From assembly GCA_963834945.1 (NCBI GenBank), contig CAWIDT010000011.1:310001-374000 (forward strand): a stretch of DNA of 64,000 nucleotides, in the 5' to 3' direction. The stretch is from R-RK-3 sp963834945 (GTDB lineage: Bacteria > Pseudomonadota > Alphaproteobacteria > Rhizobiales > Rhodomicrobiaceae). A program made the translations under genes and the position numbers. The stretch's first letter is position 1. Every line of letters begins with the position of its first letter. Below are positions 1 through 8,611 of the stretch, piece by piece. Below the pieces are notes generated by a model, which searched no databases, was not told the DNA's origin, and was given only the letters and a program-made list of their open reading frames with translations.

Positions 1-1
1 G

Positions 2-778
2 GTGCACATCAATGCCGGTATAGCGGGCTTTGTCGGCGCTTTGCTGCTGGGCCGACGCATCGGCTTCGGCCGGGAAGCCATGCCGCCGCATTCGTTGACG
101 CTGACCATGGTCGGCGCGGCGCTGCTGTGGGTCGGCTGGTTCGGCTTCAACGCCGGGTCCAACCTTGAGTCCAACGAATATGCCGTGCTGGCAATGGCGA
201 ATACCTTCATCGCCACCGCGACAGCCGGCCTGAGCTGGATGTTCACCGAATGGCTGGTTAAGGGTAAGCCGAGTCTGCTCGGCCTCGCCTCGGGCGTCGT
301 CGCCGGCCTCGTCGCCGTCACGCCGGCCTCCGGCTTCGGCGGCCCGATGGGTACGCTGATCCTCGGCCTCGTCGCCGGCATCGTGTGCTTCTTCTTCTGC
401 ACAGCGGTGAAAAGCGCATTGGGCTATGATGACACGCTGGATGTGTTCGGCGTGCACGCCGTGGGCGGCATGATCGGCGCCATCGGCACCGGCATCGTCG
501 TCGACCCGGCTCTGGGCGGCGCCGGCATCGTCGACTATACGAAGTGCGAAGTCGCCAACGGCGTCCTCACCAGCACCTGCGCCGCTGCGGACTACAACAT
601 GGTAGGCCAGGTTATCATCCAGGCAAAGGGGGTGCTGATGACGATCGCCTGGTCAGGCGTCGGCAGCCTTATTGTGTACCTGATCATCGGCGTCCTCGTA
701 GGCTTGCGCGTTTCCGAGGAAACGGAACGCGAAGGTCTGGACGTCGTCGAGCATGGCGAACGCGCCTACAATATGTAG
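2..778 (+). CDS. amt: Ammonium transporter Amt, C-terminal part (5' end outside window)
   Basis: This is the last 258 residues of an Amt/Mep/Rh channel that conducts ammonium or ammonia across the inner membrane. The first visible codons read VHINAGIAG, which matches the segment holding the first pore histidine of AmtB, so the gene is cut by the window edge and the GTG at position 2 is internal. The second pore histidine lies in DVFGVHAVGGM. Several hydrophobic helices follow and the protein ends in a short cytoplasmic tail (LRVSEETEREGLDVVEHGERAYNM, here given only as the tail that contacts GlnK in this family). A strong hairpin terminator follows at once. Any glnK partner would lie upstream, outside the window. 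Confidence 0.95.
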   Translation: MHINAGIAGFVGALLLGRRIGFGREAMPPHSLTLTMVGAALLWVGWFGFNAGSNLESNEYAVLAMANTFIATATAGLSWMFTEWLVKGKPSLLGLASGVVAGLVAVTPASGFGGPMGTLILGLVAGIVCFFFCTAVKSALGYDDTLDVFGVHAVGGMIGAIGTGIVVDPALGGAGIVDYTKCEVANGVLTSTCAAADYNMVGQVIIQAKGVLMTIAWSGVGSLIVYLIIGVLVGLRVSEETEREGLDVVEHGERAYNM

Positions 779-785
779 GCAACGA

Positions 786-813
786 TGCGCACCGGCCTTC
801 GGGTCGGTGCGCA
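786..813 (+). terminator. Intrinsic terminator after amt
   Basis: A 12-bp stem (arms 786-797 and 802-813, one G-T wobble) is closed by a TTCG tetraloop and followed by a T-rich stretch. It sits 8 bp after the amt stop codon, so amt transcription probably ends here. Confidence 0.75.
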
Positions 814-962
814 GGCATTTGTTGTTTGATCCCTTTGCTGCCAGCAAGACTCCAGCGCGGCACGTTTGCCATCATCGCGTATGGGCCTTGATGTCGCTCC
901 TGCCTCCTGGCATCGTTCGGCCCGACAAGGCGGACCTTGTCCCGATCGATGGAGACGGCCCG

Positions 963-2024
963 ATGGGATGGACGAAAACACCACGGAAATTCTTCGCCCC
1001 CCTGGCAATCGGCGCACCCGCTCCCATCCGCGAGCGAACCGCCCGGCTGGAGCGGATGATCCATTTTATTCCGCCCCATATCGAGAAGCTGCGCGGCCGT
1101 GCCGGCGAGATCGCCGCCCAGGTCGATGTCGTGCTAGGCAATCTGGAAGACGCCATCCCCGCCGACGCCAAGCAGGCGGCCCGTGCTGGCTTCATCGAAA
1201 TGGCGGCCGCCCATGATTTCGGCGGCACTGGGCTTTGGACACGCATTAATTGCCTGAACAGCCCGTGGGCGCTGGACGATCTCCTGGAAATCATTCCAGC
1301 CGTGGGCGGTAAGCTCGACGTGGTGATGCTGCCTAAGGTCGAAGGGCCGTGGGACATTCATTATCTCGACCAGCTTCTGGCGCAGCTTGAGGCTAAGAGC
1401 GGCATCGGCCGCCCGATCATGATTCACGCCATCCTGGAAACCCCCGAGGGCGTCAACAATATCGAGGCGATCGCGGCGGCCAGCCCGCGCATGCACGGCA
1501 TGAGCCTGGGGCCCGCCGATCTGGCAGCCTCGCGCGGCATGAAGACGACGCGTGTCGGCGGCGGTCATCCGGCCTACGGGGTGCTGGCGGATGCCGGTGA
1601 GGCGGGTGCGCCGCGCACCTTCTTCCAGCAGGATCTGTGGCATTACACGGTTGGGCGCATGGTGGATGCCTGTGCGGCCTATGGGCTGGACGCGTTTTAC
1701 GGCCCGTTCGGCGATTTTTCCGACCCGGACGCCTGCGAGGCCCAGTTCCGCAACGCCTTCCTGCAAGGCTGCGCCGGAGCGTGGTCGCTGCATCCGAGCC
1801 AGATCGCCATTGCCAAGCGGGTGTTCAGCCCCGATATCGCCGAAGTCGCCTTCGCGAAGAAGATCCTTGAGGCTATGCCTGACGGGACCGGCGCAGTGAT
1901 GATCGACGGCAAGATGCAGGACGACGCGACGTGGAAACAGGCAAAGGTCATCATCGACCGGGCAAAGCTCGTAGCCCGGAAAGATCCCGATCTTGCCACG
2001 CGTTACGGGCTCGAGATGTCATAA
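963..2024 (+). CDS. HpcH/HpaI aldolase/citrate-lyase family CoA-ester lyase (malyl-CoA lyase-like)
   Basis: This 353-residue protein belongs to the CitE/HpcH fold, whose members cleave or form CoA esters such as malyl-CoA, beta-methylmalyl-CoA or citramalyl-CoA. Supporting motifs are VVLGNLEDAIPADAK near the N-terminus (acidic Mg-binding region), ILETPEGV (metal-binding Glu) and MSLGPADLAASRGMK. The C-terminal third (SLHPSQIAIAKRVFSP) carries the usual family lid. I chose ATG 963 because GGAGA lies about 10 bp upstream; an in-frame ATG at 891 would add 24 residues but has no clear ribosome site. It is monocistronic, between amt and hspQ. The exact substrate cannot be read from the sequence; a role in glyoxylate, ethylmalonyl-CoA or methylaspartate metabolism is inference. 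Confidence 0.82.
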   Translation: MGWTKTPRKFFAPLAIGAPAPIRERTARLERMIHFIPPHIEKLRGRAGEIAAQVDVVLGNLEDAIPADAKQAARAGFIEMAAAHDFGGTGLWTRINCLNSPWALDDLLEIIPAVGGKLDVVMLPKVEGPWDIHYLDQLLAQLEAKSGIGRPIMIHAILETPEGVNNIEAIAAASPRMHGMSLGPADLAASRGMKTTRVGGGHPAYGVLADAGEAGAPRTFFQQDLWHYTVGRMVDACAAYGLDAFYGPFGDFSDPDACEAQFRNAFLQGCAGAWSLHPSQIAIAKRVFSPDIAEVAFAKKILEAMPDGTGAVMIDGKMQDDATWKQAKVIIDRAKLVARKDPDLATRYGLEMS

Positions 2025-2052
2025 TATTGACAGGAAAAGACGGCCGGGCGAT

Positions 2053-2421
2053 ATGGAGCAGGTTAAAGTGCCAGAAGCAGACTTAGAAATGGTCACGCGT
2101 AAACAAGCTAAGTTTCAGCTCGGCCAGGTCGTGCGCCATCGGTTTTTGGCCTTTCGCGGCGTCATTTTCGATGTGGACGCAATCTTCTCCAACACTGAGG
2201 AATGGTGGCAGTCCATCCCCGCGGAAATCCGGCCGCGGAAGGACCAGCCCTACTACCATTTGTTCGCCGAGAACGACGAGACGGAATATGTCGCTTACGT
2301 CTCCGAACAGAACCTGTTGCCGGACAATTCGGGCGAGCCGTTGCGGCATCCCCAAATCCCCGAGATGTTCGACGATCTGGAGAACGGCGTCTATCGCAGC
2401 CGCTTCCTCCAGGAGCATTGA
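2053..2421 (+). CDS. hspQ: Heat shock protein HspQ
   Basis: A 122-residue cytoplasmic protein of the HspQ/YccV family, a specificity factor for the Lon protease and hemimethylated-DNA-binding protein in E. coli. The core KFQLGQVVRHR, FRGVIFDVD, NTEEWW, RPRKDQPYYHL and AYVSEQNLL is the family signature in full. ATG 2053 is the first good start after the preceding lyase gene (28 bp gap); ATG 2089 is a possible shorter start, giving a length closer to many homologues. No heat-shock promoter was identified by eye. Confidence 0.9.
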   Translation: MEQVKVPEADLEMVTRKQAKFQLGQVVRHRFLAFRGVIFDVDAIFSNTEEWWQSIPAEIRPRKDQPYYHLFAENDETEYVAYVSEQNLLPDNSGEPLRHPQIPEMFDDLENGVYRSRFLQEH

Positions 2422-2533
2422 CGCGTCATGGCGGCGAGCTACGCCGTCCATCTCAACGCGCCCGCCGGGAGCGAGATGAACGGCGTTTCTGCGGTTCGAA
2501 GGTAGGGTAACGGTATAGGACTTCGCCGGCCGT

Positions 2534-3181
2534 TCACATGTTTCGCCGGCGGAAGAAGAACACCATCACCAGTCCGGCGACGAAACCGCCCACATGCGCC
2601 ATATAGGCGACGCCGCCCAGATCGGCGGTTTGCGTGCTCCGTGTGATTGCGCCAATACCGCTGAAGAGTTGGAGCCCGATCCACAGACCGATTACCAGGA
2701 TTGCCGGTACCTCGGTAACCCCGCGCCCGATCAGCACCGAAACCCGCCCTTGCGGAAACAGCACCACATAGGCGGCCAGCACGCCCGCGATCGCGCCGGA
2801 TGCGCCAAGATTGGGAACGTTCGACTGCGGCAGCACGTAATATTGCGCGAACGTCGCCGCGATACCGCACAGCAGATAGAAGATCAGGAAGCGGAACGAA
2901 CCGAAATTGTCTTCGACGTTGTCGCCGAAAATCCAGAGATACAGCATGTTCCCGAACAGATGCAGCCATCCGCCATGCATGAACATCGCGGAGAAGATGG
3001 TTGGGAACTCCGCTGCGGGCCGCGCCGAGAATTCGCGCGGGATGAACGACCAGGTCCGGATGAAGTCGTTGCCCTGGTTGAGTTCGAGCAGGAACACCAG
3101 CACGTTGATAACGATCAAAAGATATGTGACGATAGGCACCGTCTTCCGCGCGCTGTCATCGTCGCCAATCGGAAAAACCAT
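2534..3181 (-). CDS. Rhomboid-family intramembrane serine protease
   Basis: This 215-residue polytopic membrane protein has the rhomboid signatures: HGGWLHLFGNMLYLW (residues 69-83), the catalytic serine in GASGAIAGVLAAY (Ser128) and the catalytic histidine in MAHVGGFVAG (His196). Rhomboids cleave transmembrane helices inside the bilayer. The ATG is preceded by a good site (GGGGGAAG about 5 bp upstream). About six hydrophobic segments are visible, the basic bacterial form without a cytoplasmic domain. It stands alone, convergent with hspQ. Its substrate is unknown. Confidence 0.93.
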   Translation of the reverse strand: MVFPIGDDDSARKTVPIVTYLLIVINVLVFLLELNQGNDFIRTWSFIPREFSARPAAEFPTIFSAMFMHGGWLHLFGNMLYLWIFGDNVEDNFGSFRFLIFYLLCGIAATFAQYYVLPQSNVPNLGASGAIAGVLAAYVVLFPQGRVSVLIGRGVTEVPAILVIGLWIGLQLFSGIGAITRSTQTADLGGVAYMAHVGGFVAGLVMVFFFRRRNM

Positions 3182-3427
3182 CTTCTTCCCCCCGCGTCCA
3201 AATCAGTCGTGATGCATCCGTCGCGACTCTATTCCGAGTTGCCGGCGTAATAAACGCGCGCATCGCGGAGAGTTCCGGAATTGTGCAATTCAGAGGCGCG
3301 GCGTTACTGGAGTGCAGCACTCGCCCGCCGGGCGCGCTGGGGCCGAGCGTGGCGAAGGAGCGACGTCACCGGCCAGGTGCTGACAATTGCCGGCGGCTCG
3401 GCTTGACCCTGCGTCAGGCGCCACGTC

Positions 3428-4780
3428 TTACGGATGCGCCGAAGCGTTTTGTAGCGCCTCGATGATCTCGCCGACGACGGACGTCACCAGCGTTTCGTTG
3501 TCCCCCTCGGCCATCACGCGCACCACCGGCTCGGTTCCCGAGGCGCGGATGAGCAGGCGCCCATCATTGCCGAGTCGCAGCCGGTTTTTCTCGATAACCG
3601 CCGCCACCTGTTCATTCTCAAGCGGCCTGGAGCCGTTTGTGGCCACGCTTTTCAGCACCTGTGGCACCGGGTCGAAGCGCTTGCAGACCTCGCTCACCGG
3701 CTTGCCGCTGGTGATGACGACGCCGAGAATCTGCAATGCCGTGACGAGGCCGTCGCCGGTGGTGGTGTAATCGGTCATGACGATGTGGCCGGACTGCTCG
3801 CCGCCCAGATTATAGCCGCCGGAGCGCATTCGCTCGACGACATAGCGGTCGCCGACCGGGGTGCGCAGCAGGTCGAGCTTGAGGCCGCCGAGGAAACGTT
3901 CTAGCCCCAGATTGGACATCACGGTGGCGACGACGCCGTTGCCCTTCAACCGGCCGTCCGCCATCCATGCCTGGGCGATGACGGCGAGAAGCTGGTCACC
4001 GTCCACTAGCGTGCCGTGTTCATCCACGATAATGACGCGGTCGGCGTCGCCGTCCAGCGCGATGCCGATATGCGCGCCGACTTGGCGGACCTTGCGGCAT
4101 AACGCGTCGGGCGAGGTCGAGCCGCAATCGCGGTTGATGTTGAAGCCGTCCGGGGCAACACCAAACGCCGTCACATCAGCGCCAAGCTCCCACAGGGATT
4201 GCGGCGCGACCCGATAGGCGGCGCCATGGGCGCAGTCGATCACCACTTTCAGCCCGTCAAGTCGGATCGAGCGGTCGAGCGTGCGCTTGGCATATTCGAT
4301 ATAGCGGTCGAAAACGCCGTCGATGCGCTTGGCGCGTCCCATCCTGTCGGAGGGCGCCAGCAGACCGGAGGTCTCGCCCGCGATCATCTCTTCGATGCGT
4401 CCCTCGATTTCGTCAGAAAGCTTGAAGCCTTCGGGATCGAAGATCTTGATGCCATTATCCTGGTACGGATTGTGCGAGGCGGAGATCATCACGCCAAGAT
4501 CGGCGCGCAGCGAGCGGGTGAGCATGGCGACGGCGGGCGTGGGCATCGGGCCGAGCTGGAAGACGTCCATGCCGACAGAGGTGAATCCCGATACCAGCGC
4601 GGATTCGATCACATAGCCGGAAAGCCGCGTATCCTTGCCGATCACCACCCTATGCCGGTGGTCGCCCTTCGTGAAAAGGTGCCCTGCCGCCATGCCGACC
4701 TTCATGGCCGTTTCCGCGGTCATCGGGTAGCTGTTGGCCTGCCCGCGAATGCCATCCGTGCCGAAAAGTTTGCCTGCCAT
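3428..4780 (-). CDS. glmM: Phosphoglucosamine mutase
   Basis: GlmM converts glucosamine-6-phosphate to glucosamine-1-phosphate on the way to UDP-GlcNAc for peptidoglycan and LPS. At 450 residues it has the usual length. The phosphoserine loop reads VMISASHNPYQDNG (Ser102), the Mg-binding loop ALDGDADR, and the C-terminal phosphate-binding loop RASGTEPVVRVMAEG. The N-terminus KLFGTDGIRGQAN is typical of GlmM rather than PGM/PMM. It lies 234 bp downstream of folP on the same strand; the spacer is AT-rich and may hold its own promoter. FolP-GlmM is a common pairing in proteobacteria. Confidence 0.97.
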   Translation of the reverse strand: MAGKLFGTDGIRGQANSYPMTAETAMKVGMAAGHLFTKGDHRHRVVIGKDTRLSGYVIESALVSGFTSVGMDVFQLGPMPTPAVAMLTRSLRADLGVMISASHNPYQDNGIKIFDPEGFKLSDEIEGRIEEMIAGETSGLLAPSDRMGRAKRIDGVFDRYIEYAKRTLDRSIRLDGLKVVIDCAHGAAYRVAPQSLWELGADVTAFGVAPDGFNINRDCGSTSPDALCRKVRQVGAHIGIALDGDADRVIIVDEHGTLVDGDQLLAVIAQAWMADGRLKGNGVVATVMSNLGLERFLGGLKLDLLRTPVGDRYVVERMRSGGYNLGGEQSGHIVMTDYTTTGDGLVTALQILGVVITSGKPVSEVCKRFDPVPQVLKSVATNGSRPLENEQVAAVIEKNRLRLGNDGRLLIRASGTEPVVRVMAEGDNETLVTSVVGEIIEALQNASAHP

Positions 4781-5014
4781 CGGTTACGCCCTGGTTTTCT
4801 GAAGCTTAAGATCGTAAAGGGGGATGGTGTTGATCCGGTTTAGAGATTGAACCTGTAGATGGGAAACACAAAGGTTACATTTATGTTTTTGGTTGCTGAT
4901 CCTATGCAATGAATAAAATTGGTAAAATTATCCAATTAGATCATATAACATCCGGGCTGGTTTGTTTCCAGTAAATTATGTTCTCACATAATTACACCGC
5001 TTGACTGGACCAAT
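4781..5014 (-). promoter_or_regulatory. AT-rich spacer between folP and glmM
   Basis: This spacer is clearly more AT-rich than its surroundings. It holds two small inverted repeats, one of 7 bp arms (AATTATG/CATAATT, about 4975-4994) just after the folP stop and one of 6 bp arms (AATTGG/CCAATT, about 4918-4940). The first could be a weak terminator, the second an operator or part of a glmM promoter region. No convincing -35/-10 pair was picked. Confidence 0.3.
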
Positions 5015-6085
5015 CTACGCAAGCGGCCAGCGGCCGCTCACCGAGGCCTGCCAGCAGTCGAGCGCCTGGCGCGTTTCGGCGACATCGTGAACTCGCAGGA
5101 TTTGCACGCCTTGTGCCGCGGCTGCCAGCGCCGCGCCGATGCTACCAGGCGCCCGCCTCTTCGCCTCGGTCTGTCCGCTGATGGTGCCGATAAAACGTTT
5201 GCGCGATACTCCCACCAGGATCGGCACGCCCAGCGCATGAAAGAGGCCGATGCCGGCGAGCAGGGCGAGATTGTGCGCGATGGTCTTGCCGAAACCGATG
5301 CCGGGGTCGGCCACCAGCATGGCGCGCGTCAGGCCGGCCGCTTCCGCCGCCTCGATCCGCGCTTCGAGGACGCCGTACACCTCCAGCAGCACGTCGTCAT
5401 AGGTCGGGTTGTCCTGCATGCTGCGCGGGTCGCCCTTGGCGTGCATGAGCACGACGGGGCGGCCCAGCGCGGCGGCGGTCGCGAGCGTATCGCCCTGATA
5501 GGTTAGCGCGGAGACATCATTGATGAGCCCGGCGCCTTTCCCGGCGGCGGCGCGCATGAGTCCAGCCTTGCGCGTATCGACCGAGATTGCCGCGGAGAGT
5601 CCCTGCAAACGGTCCAGCACCGGGCCGATACGGCTCAGTTCCTCCTCCTCGCTGACCGCTTCAGCGCCGGGACGGGTCAACTCGCCGCCGATGTCGATGA
5701 ACTCCGCGCCTTCCGCCACGAGACGCCGGGCATGCGCGGCGGCGGCATCAGCAGTGTGGAAATCGCCTCCATCGGAAAAGCTGTCCGGGGTGACGTTGAC
5801 GATACCCATGATCCGCGTTTGCCCGAGAGCGACGCCCGCGACATCGGGCCTTGGTGCGGTGATATTGCCGATCAGGCGGCGAATGTTCGCCTCGGCGCTC
5901 GCGGCGATGTCGCGTGCGGGCGCAAAGCGCCGCGCCGCGCGTCGGGGCACGCCTTCGATCACCTCAAAAGCGAGGCAGCACAGAGAGCCGCCCGCGACCG
6001 GCAGCGCCAACCCTTGCGCTTGCGCAATGGCGGCCGCCTCGCCTCCGATAAACCCTGTCGGGCGGAGATAGAGTTTTCCGCTCAA
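5015..6085 (-). CDS. folP: Dihydropteroate synthase
   Basis: FolP condenses 6-hydroxymethyl-dihydropterin pyrophosphate with p-aminobenzoate in folate synthesis. The TIM-barrel signatures are present: IMGIVNVTPDSFSDGGD, the loop-2 motif DIGGELTRPGAEAV, VDTRKAG, INDVSAL, ADPGIGFGKT and GVSRKRFIG. At 356 residues it carries an N-terminal extension of about 90 residues (from YLRPTGF) that I recall from other alphaproteobacterial homologues. The start is TTG, with CGGAG 8 bp upstream. One oddity: the usual GGESTRPG reads GGELTRPG, so the serine beside the conserved Thr is Leu. It is 79 bp downstream of the ABC ATPase gene. Confidence 0.95.
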   Translation of the reverse strand: MSGKLYLRPTGFIGGEAAAIAQAQGLALPVAGGSLCCLAFEVIEGVPRRAARRFAPARDIAASAEANIRRLIGNITAPRPDVAGVALGQTRIMGIVNVTPDSFSDGGDFHTADAAAAHARRLVAEGAEFIDIGGELTRPGAEAVSEEEELSRIGPVLDRLQGLSAAISVDTRKAGLMRAAAGKGAGLINDVSALTYQGDTLATAAALGRPVVLMHAKGDPRSMQDNPTYDDVLLEVYGVLEARIEAAEAAGLTRAMLVADPGIGFGKTIAHNLALLAGIGLFHALGVPILVGVSRKRFIGTISGQTEAKRRAPGSIGAALAAAAQGVQILRVHDVAETRQALDCWQASVSGRWPLA

Positions 6086-6164
6086 TCCGCAGCTCCGGCG
6101 TCACCAATATTGTGCGGCAGCATGGCTAAAAATGCGGCATCCGGCAAGGGTGTGCTCGCCGTGC

Positions 6165-6953
6165 TCAGGAAAGGGTATCGGGAGGCCGCGCCGCGCTCCA
6201 GGGCACCTCGAATGTGCCGCCGTCCGCGCTTAGCTGCACCGTGTCGACCCCGAAGACCTCGCGGATCAGCGACGGCGTCAGCACCTCGGCAGGTGGGCCG
6301 AAAGCGATGGCAGCACCGTCGTTCAGCACGAGCACCCGGTCCGCGTAGCGCGCCGCGAGGACGAGGTCGTGGCTGATCGCGATCACCAGCCGCCCAGATT
6401 TTGCCAGCCCGGCCAGAATGTCCATCACCCCGAGCTGATGCGCCGGATCGAGGGAGGCGACCGGTTCGTCGGCGAGCAGAAGCGGCGCCCCCACGGCGAG
6501 CGCCCGCGCCAGCATCACGCGGGCGCGTTCGCCACCCGACAGAGCCGTGACGGGGCGCTCGGCGAAGGCGGTGGCGTTCACGGCTTCGAGCGCCGCCTCG
6601 ACGGCCGCCCGGTCCGCCGGACTGAGCCGCGTAAGGCTCGACGCAAAAGGCGCGCGTCCGATGGTCACCACATCCCGCGCGGTGATCGGCCAGTGCGCGA
6701 CATGGCCTTGCGGGAGATACGCCATCTGCCTGGCGCGGGCGGCGGCGGTCATCGCGGCGACGTCCTTGCCGTCCCATTGGACGGTCCCAGTGAAGGGGAA
6801 CAGGCAGGCGACCGCCTTGAGGAAGGTGGTTTTCCCGGCGCCGTTCGGGCCGACGATGGCGAGCAGTTCGCCGCGCCGCGCCTCCATCGAAATGTTGCGC
6901 AGAACAGCGCGGCCGCCGATGGTGACGCTCAGCTGGCGCGCGGACAGACTCAT
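6165..6953 (-). CDS. ABC transporter ATP-binding protein, iron-siderophore/haem/cobalamin type
   Basis: A 262-residue ATPase of the FecE/BtuD/HmuV group that powers uptake through a FecCD permease. Visible motifs: Walker A VGPNGAGKTTF, Q-loop AYLPQGH, signature LSGGERARVMLARALA, Walker B PLLLADEPVASLD, and H-loop AISHDL. The ATG overlaps the permease stop codon by four bases (ATGA), so the two genes are translationally coupled. A longer in-frame reading upstream lies inside the permease gene and is not used. Substrate cannot be decided from the ATPase. Confidence 0.92.
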   Translation of the reverse strand: MSLSARQLSVTIGGRAVLRNISMEARRGELLAIVGPNGAGKTTFLKAVACLFPFTGTVQWDGKDVAAMTAAARARQMAYLPQGHVAHWPITARDVVTIGRAPFASSLTRLSPADRAAVEAALEAVNATAFAERPVTALSGGERARVMLARALAVGAPLLLADEPVASLDPAHQLGVMDILAGLAKSGRLVIAISHDLVLAARYADRVLVLNDGAAIAFGPPAEVLTPSLIREVFGVDTVQLSADGGTFEVPWSAARPPDTLS

Positions 6954-7963
6954 CCGGCGGCTCCCTGACCTTGCAGCAGATCGCGGCCGCGCTGCTTCAG
7001 CACCAGCCAGATGAAGAACGGCACGCCGATAATGGAGGTGAGCACGCCGATGCGGATTTCGCCCGAGGACGGGATGAGGCGCGAGGCGCAATCGGCGGCC
7101 AGCAGCAGCGCACTGCCGGCCAGCATTGCAGGAACATGCACCCGCGCCGGGTCGTGGCTGACAAAGGGGCGAACCAGATGCGGTGTCACCAGCCCGACGA
7201 AGCCTATCACCCCCGCCACCGCCACCGCGCCGCCGACGCCCAGCGCCACACCAAACACGGTGATCAGCCGTAGCCGGCGCAGATCCACGCCGCTGGTGCG
7301 GGCCACATCCTCACCCAGCGTCAGCACGCGGAGGCGGCCACGCACGCAGAGCAGCAGCACCCAGCACAGGAGCAGGAGCGGCGCCGCCATGGAAACGTGG
7401 CGGAAGCTTCGATCCTCCAGCGAGCCGAGCAGCCAGAAGGCGATTTCCAGCGCGGCGAAGGGATTCGGCGCGAGGTTGAGCGCCAGAGAGACCGCAGCTC
7501 CGGCCAGGCTCGATAGAGCGAGGCCGGCGAGCAGCAAAGTCAGCATATTCGCGGACGGTCCGGCCAGTGCCAGCAGCGCGCCGACCGAAATCAGCGCCGC
7601 CAGCATCGCGGCGACAGGCAGGGAATAGGACAGCGTGTCCGCCAGCCCGGTGCCGATCGCCAGCACCGCGCCGAACGCGGCGGCGCTCGGCGCGCCGAAC
7701 ACCGAAGGCGCCGCGAGCGGATTGCGAACCAGCCCTTGCAGCGCCGCGCCGCATAGCGCCAACGTCGCGCCGATCAGCACGGCCAGGATTGCCCTTGGCA
7801 AACGCAGCTCCCGAACGATCAGCACGTCGACCGGATCACCGCTTCCGCCGAGCGCAGCCAGGACCGTGTGCGGCGGCAGCGACACCGGGCCGAGTTGCAG
7901 CGACAGCACGAAAAGCGCGGCGGTAAGGACGGCCAGCCCAGCAATGAGCAGACGCGCGTTCAT
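6950..7963 (-). CDS. FecCD-family ABC transporter permease
   Basis: A 337-residue polytopic permease of the FecCD/BtuC family that moves siderophores, haem or cobalamin from the periplasm to the cytoplasm. The family segments VIVRELRLPRAILAVLIGATLALCGA (quoted in part: LRLPRAILAVLIGATLA), QGLVRNPLAAPSVFG, and GFVGLVTPHLVRPFV are clear, with about ten hydrophobic helices. It is the first gene of a permease-ATPase pair. No periplasmic binding protein or TonB-dependent receptor lies next to it within the window, so partners must be elsewhere. The upstream region (7964-8225) has stacked inverted repeats. Confidence 0.92.
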   Translation of the reverse strand: MNARLLIAGLAVLTAALFVLSLQLGPVSLPPHTVLAALGGSGDPVDVLIVRELRLPRAILAVLIGATLALCGAALQGLVRNPLAAPSVFGAPSAAAFGAVLAIGTGLADTLSYSLPVAAMLAALISVGALLALAGPSANMLTLLLAGLALSSLAGAAVSLALNLAPNPFAALEIAFWLLGSLEDRSFRHVSMAAPLLLLCWVLLLCVRGRLRVLTLGEDVARTSGVDLRRLRLITVFGVALGVGGAVAVAGVIGFVGLVTPHLVRPFVSHDPARVHVPAMLAGSALLLAADCASRLIPSSGEIRIGVLTSIIGVPFFIWLVLKQRGRDLLQGQGAAG

Positions 7964-8049
7964 TCAGAGCATCTTCCAGCAAGGGCATATCCCCGCAAAG
8001 GCGGTTGCCATGCGGCGGTGATAGCCGGGCGACGTGCCGTTGACAACGT

Positions 8050-8160
8050 CCGAATGCCTCGCCGGCCGCGATGACGGAGCGGCATTCGGTCCGGCTGCAC
8101 TTGCCGCGATGCAAGCAATGCGGCAAGACTGATCGGGCGACACTGCATTTCAGATGCAGC
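8050..8160 (-). promoter_or_regulatory. Stacked inverted repeats upstream of the FecCD permease
   Basis: Three inverted repeats lie in the divergent region before the permease: arms 8050-8058/8081-8089 (CCGAATGCC/GGCATTCGG), arms 8101-8107/8120-8126 (TTGCCGC/GCGGCAA), and a CTGCAT/ATGCAG hairpin at about 8143-8159. On the minus strand they would fold in series in the 5' leader. I compared the leader with the cobalamin riboswitch by eye and did not find its conserved boxes, so no known class is claimed. Confidence 0.35.
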
Positions 8161-8225
8161 AATGATGGCATCGGGGGGACGGGCATGCGCCTGCCCTCAA
8201 GCGCCGTCTTATCCGGATCGAGGTC

Positions 8226-8465
8226 ATGAGCGCGAAAATCTATTATTTGCGGCCTTTCCAGCGCGAGAGTCTGGAAGCCCCGCCGGCCGAGCCGCAAGCG
8301 GAAGAAGAGCCGCCGGAAGTTCCCCCAATGGGCAAGACCGCCAAGCGTCCAGCCCGCAACGCGCTGCCCGGCGGACGAAACAGCAAATGGAAACGCAAGC
8401 TCGGCGGCGGTGCCGTGCGGCGCGATGCGGGCACGAATGATAAGGACAGCGAGTCCGAGGACTAG
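8226..8465 (+). CDS. Small hypothetical protein, basic and proline/glutamate rich
   Basis: A 79-residue reading frame starting MSAKIYYLRPF, with a middle of Pro/Glu repeats and a basic tail (KWKRKLGGGAVRRD). A short purine-rich stretch (CGAGG) lies just upstream of the ATG. It has no recognisable domain, no signal peptide and no membrane segment. Its TAG stop overlaps the first bases of a repeat element (8463 onward). It is divergent from the FecCD permease. I do not recognise it; low complexity makes a chance frame possible. Confidence 0.4.
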   Translation: MSAKIYYLRPFQRESLEAPPAEPQAEEEPPEVPPMGKTAKRPARNALPGGRNSKWKRKLGGGAVRRDAGTNDKDSESED

Positions 8466-8588
8466 ATCACGATCATTTCTGGCGGAAGCGATCATGATCT
8501 CTATTTATTTGCTTGCGCACGATTTTTTAGGAAAACCGGTGTCCATCCCCGCCTTCGCGGGGACATGCTTTTTCCTGATCGTGCTCTA
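8463..8588. repeat. Mosaic palindromic intergenic repeat, copy A
   Basis: Copy A begins with a GATCA-rich palindromic part and contains the conserved blocks GCACGATTTTT, AAAACCGGTG and GATCGTGCTCTA that recur in copy B at 25468-25570. It differs by a small GC-rich hairpin (CCCCGC/GCGGGG) in place of the CCACTTTTCCC block. The element ends 23 bp before the next gene's ATG. Its architecture resembles the rhizobial intergenic mosaic repeats known from that order. Confidence 0.7.
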
Positions 8589-8611
8589 AGCATCCCAAAG
8601 GCAGGAAGCGC

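Noticed and set aside
7964..8225. Cobalamin riboswitch upstream of the FecCD permease
   Set aside because: The leader has hairpins, but the conserved boxes I know for that class (including the B12 box near the 3' end) are not present on reading the minus strand.
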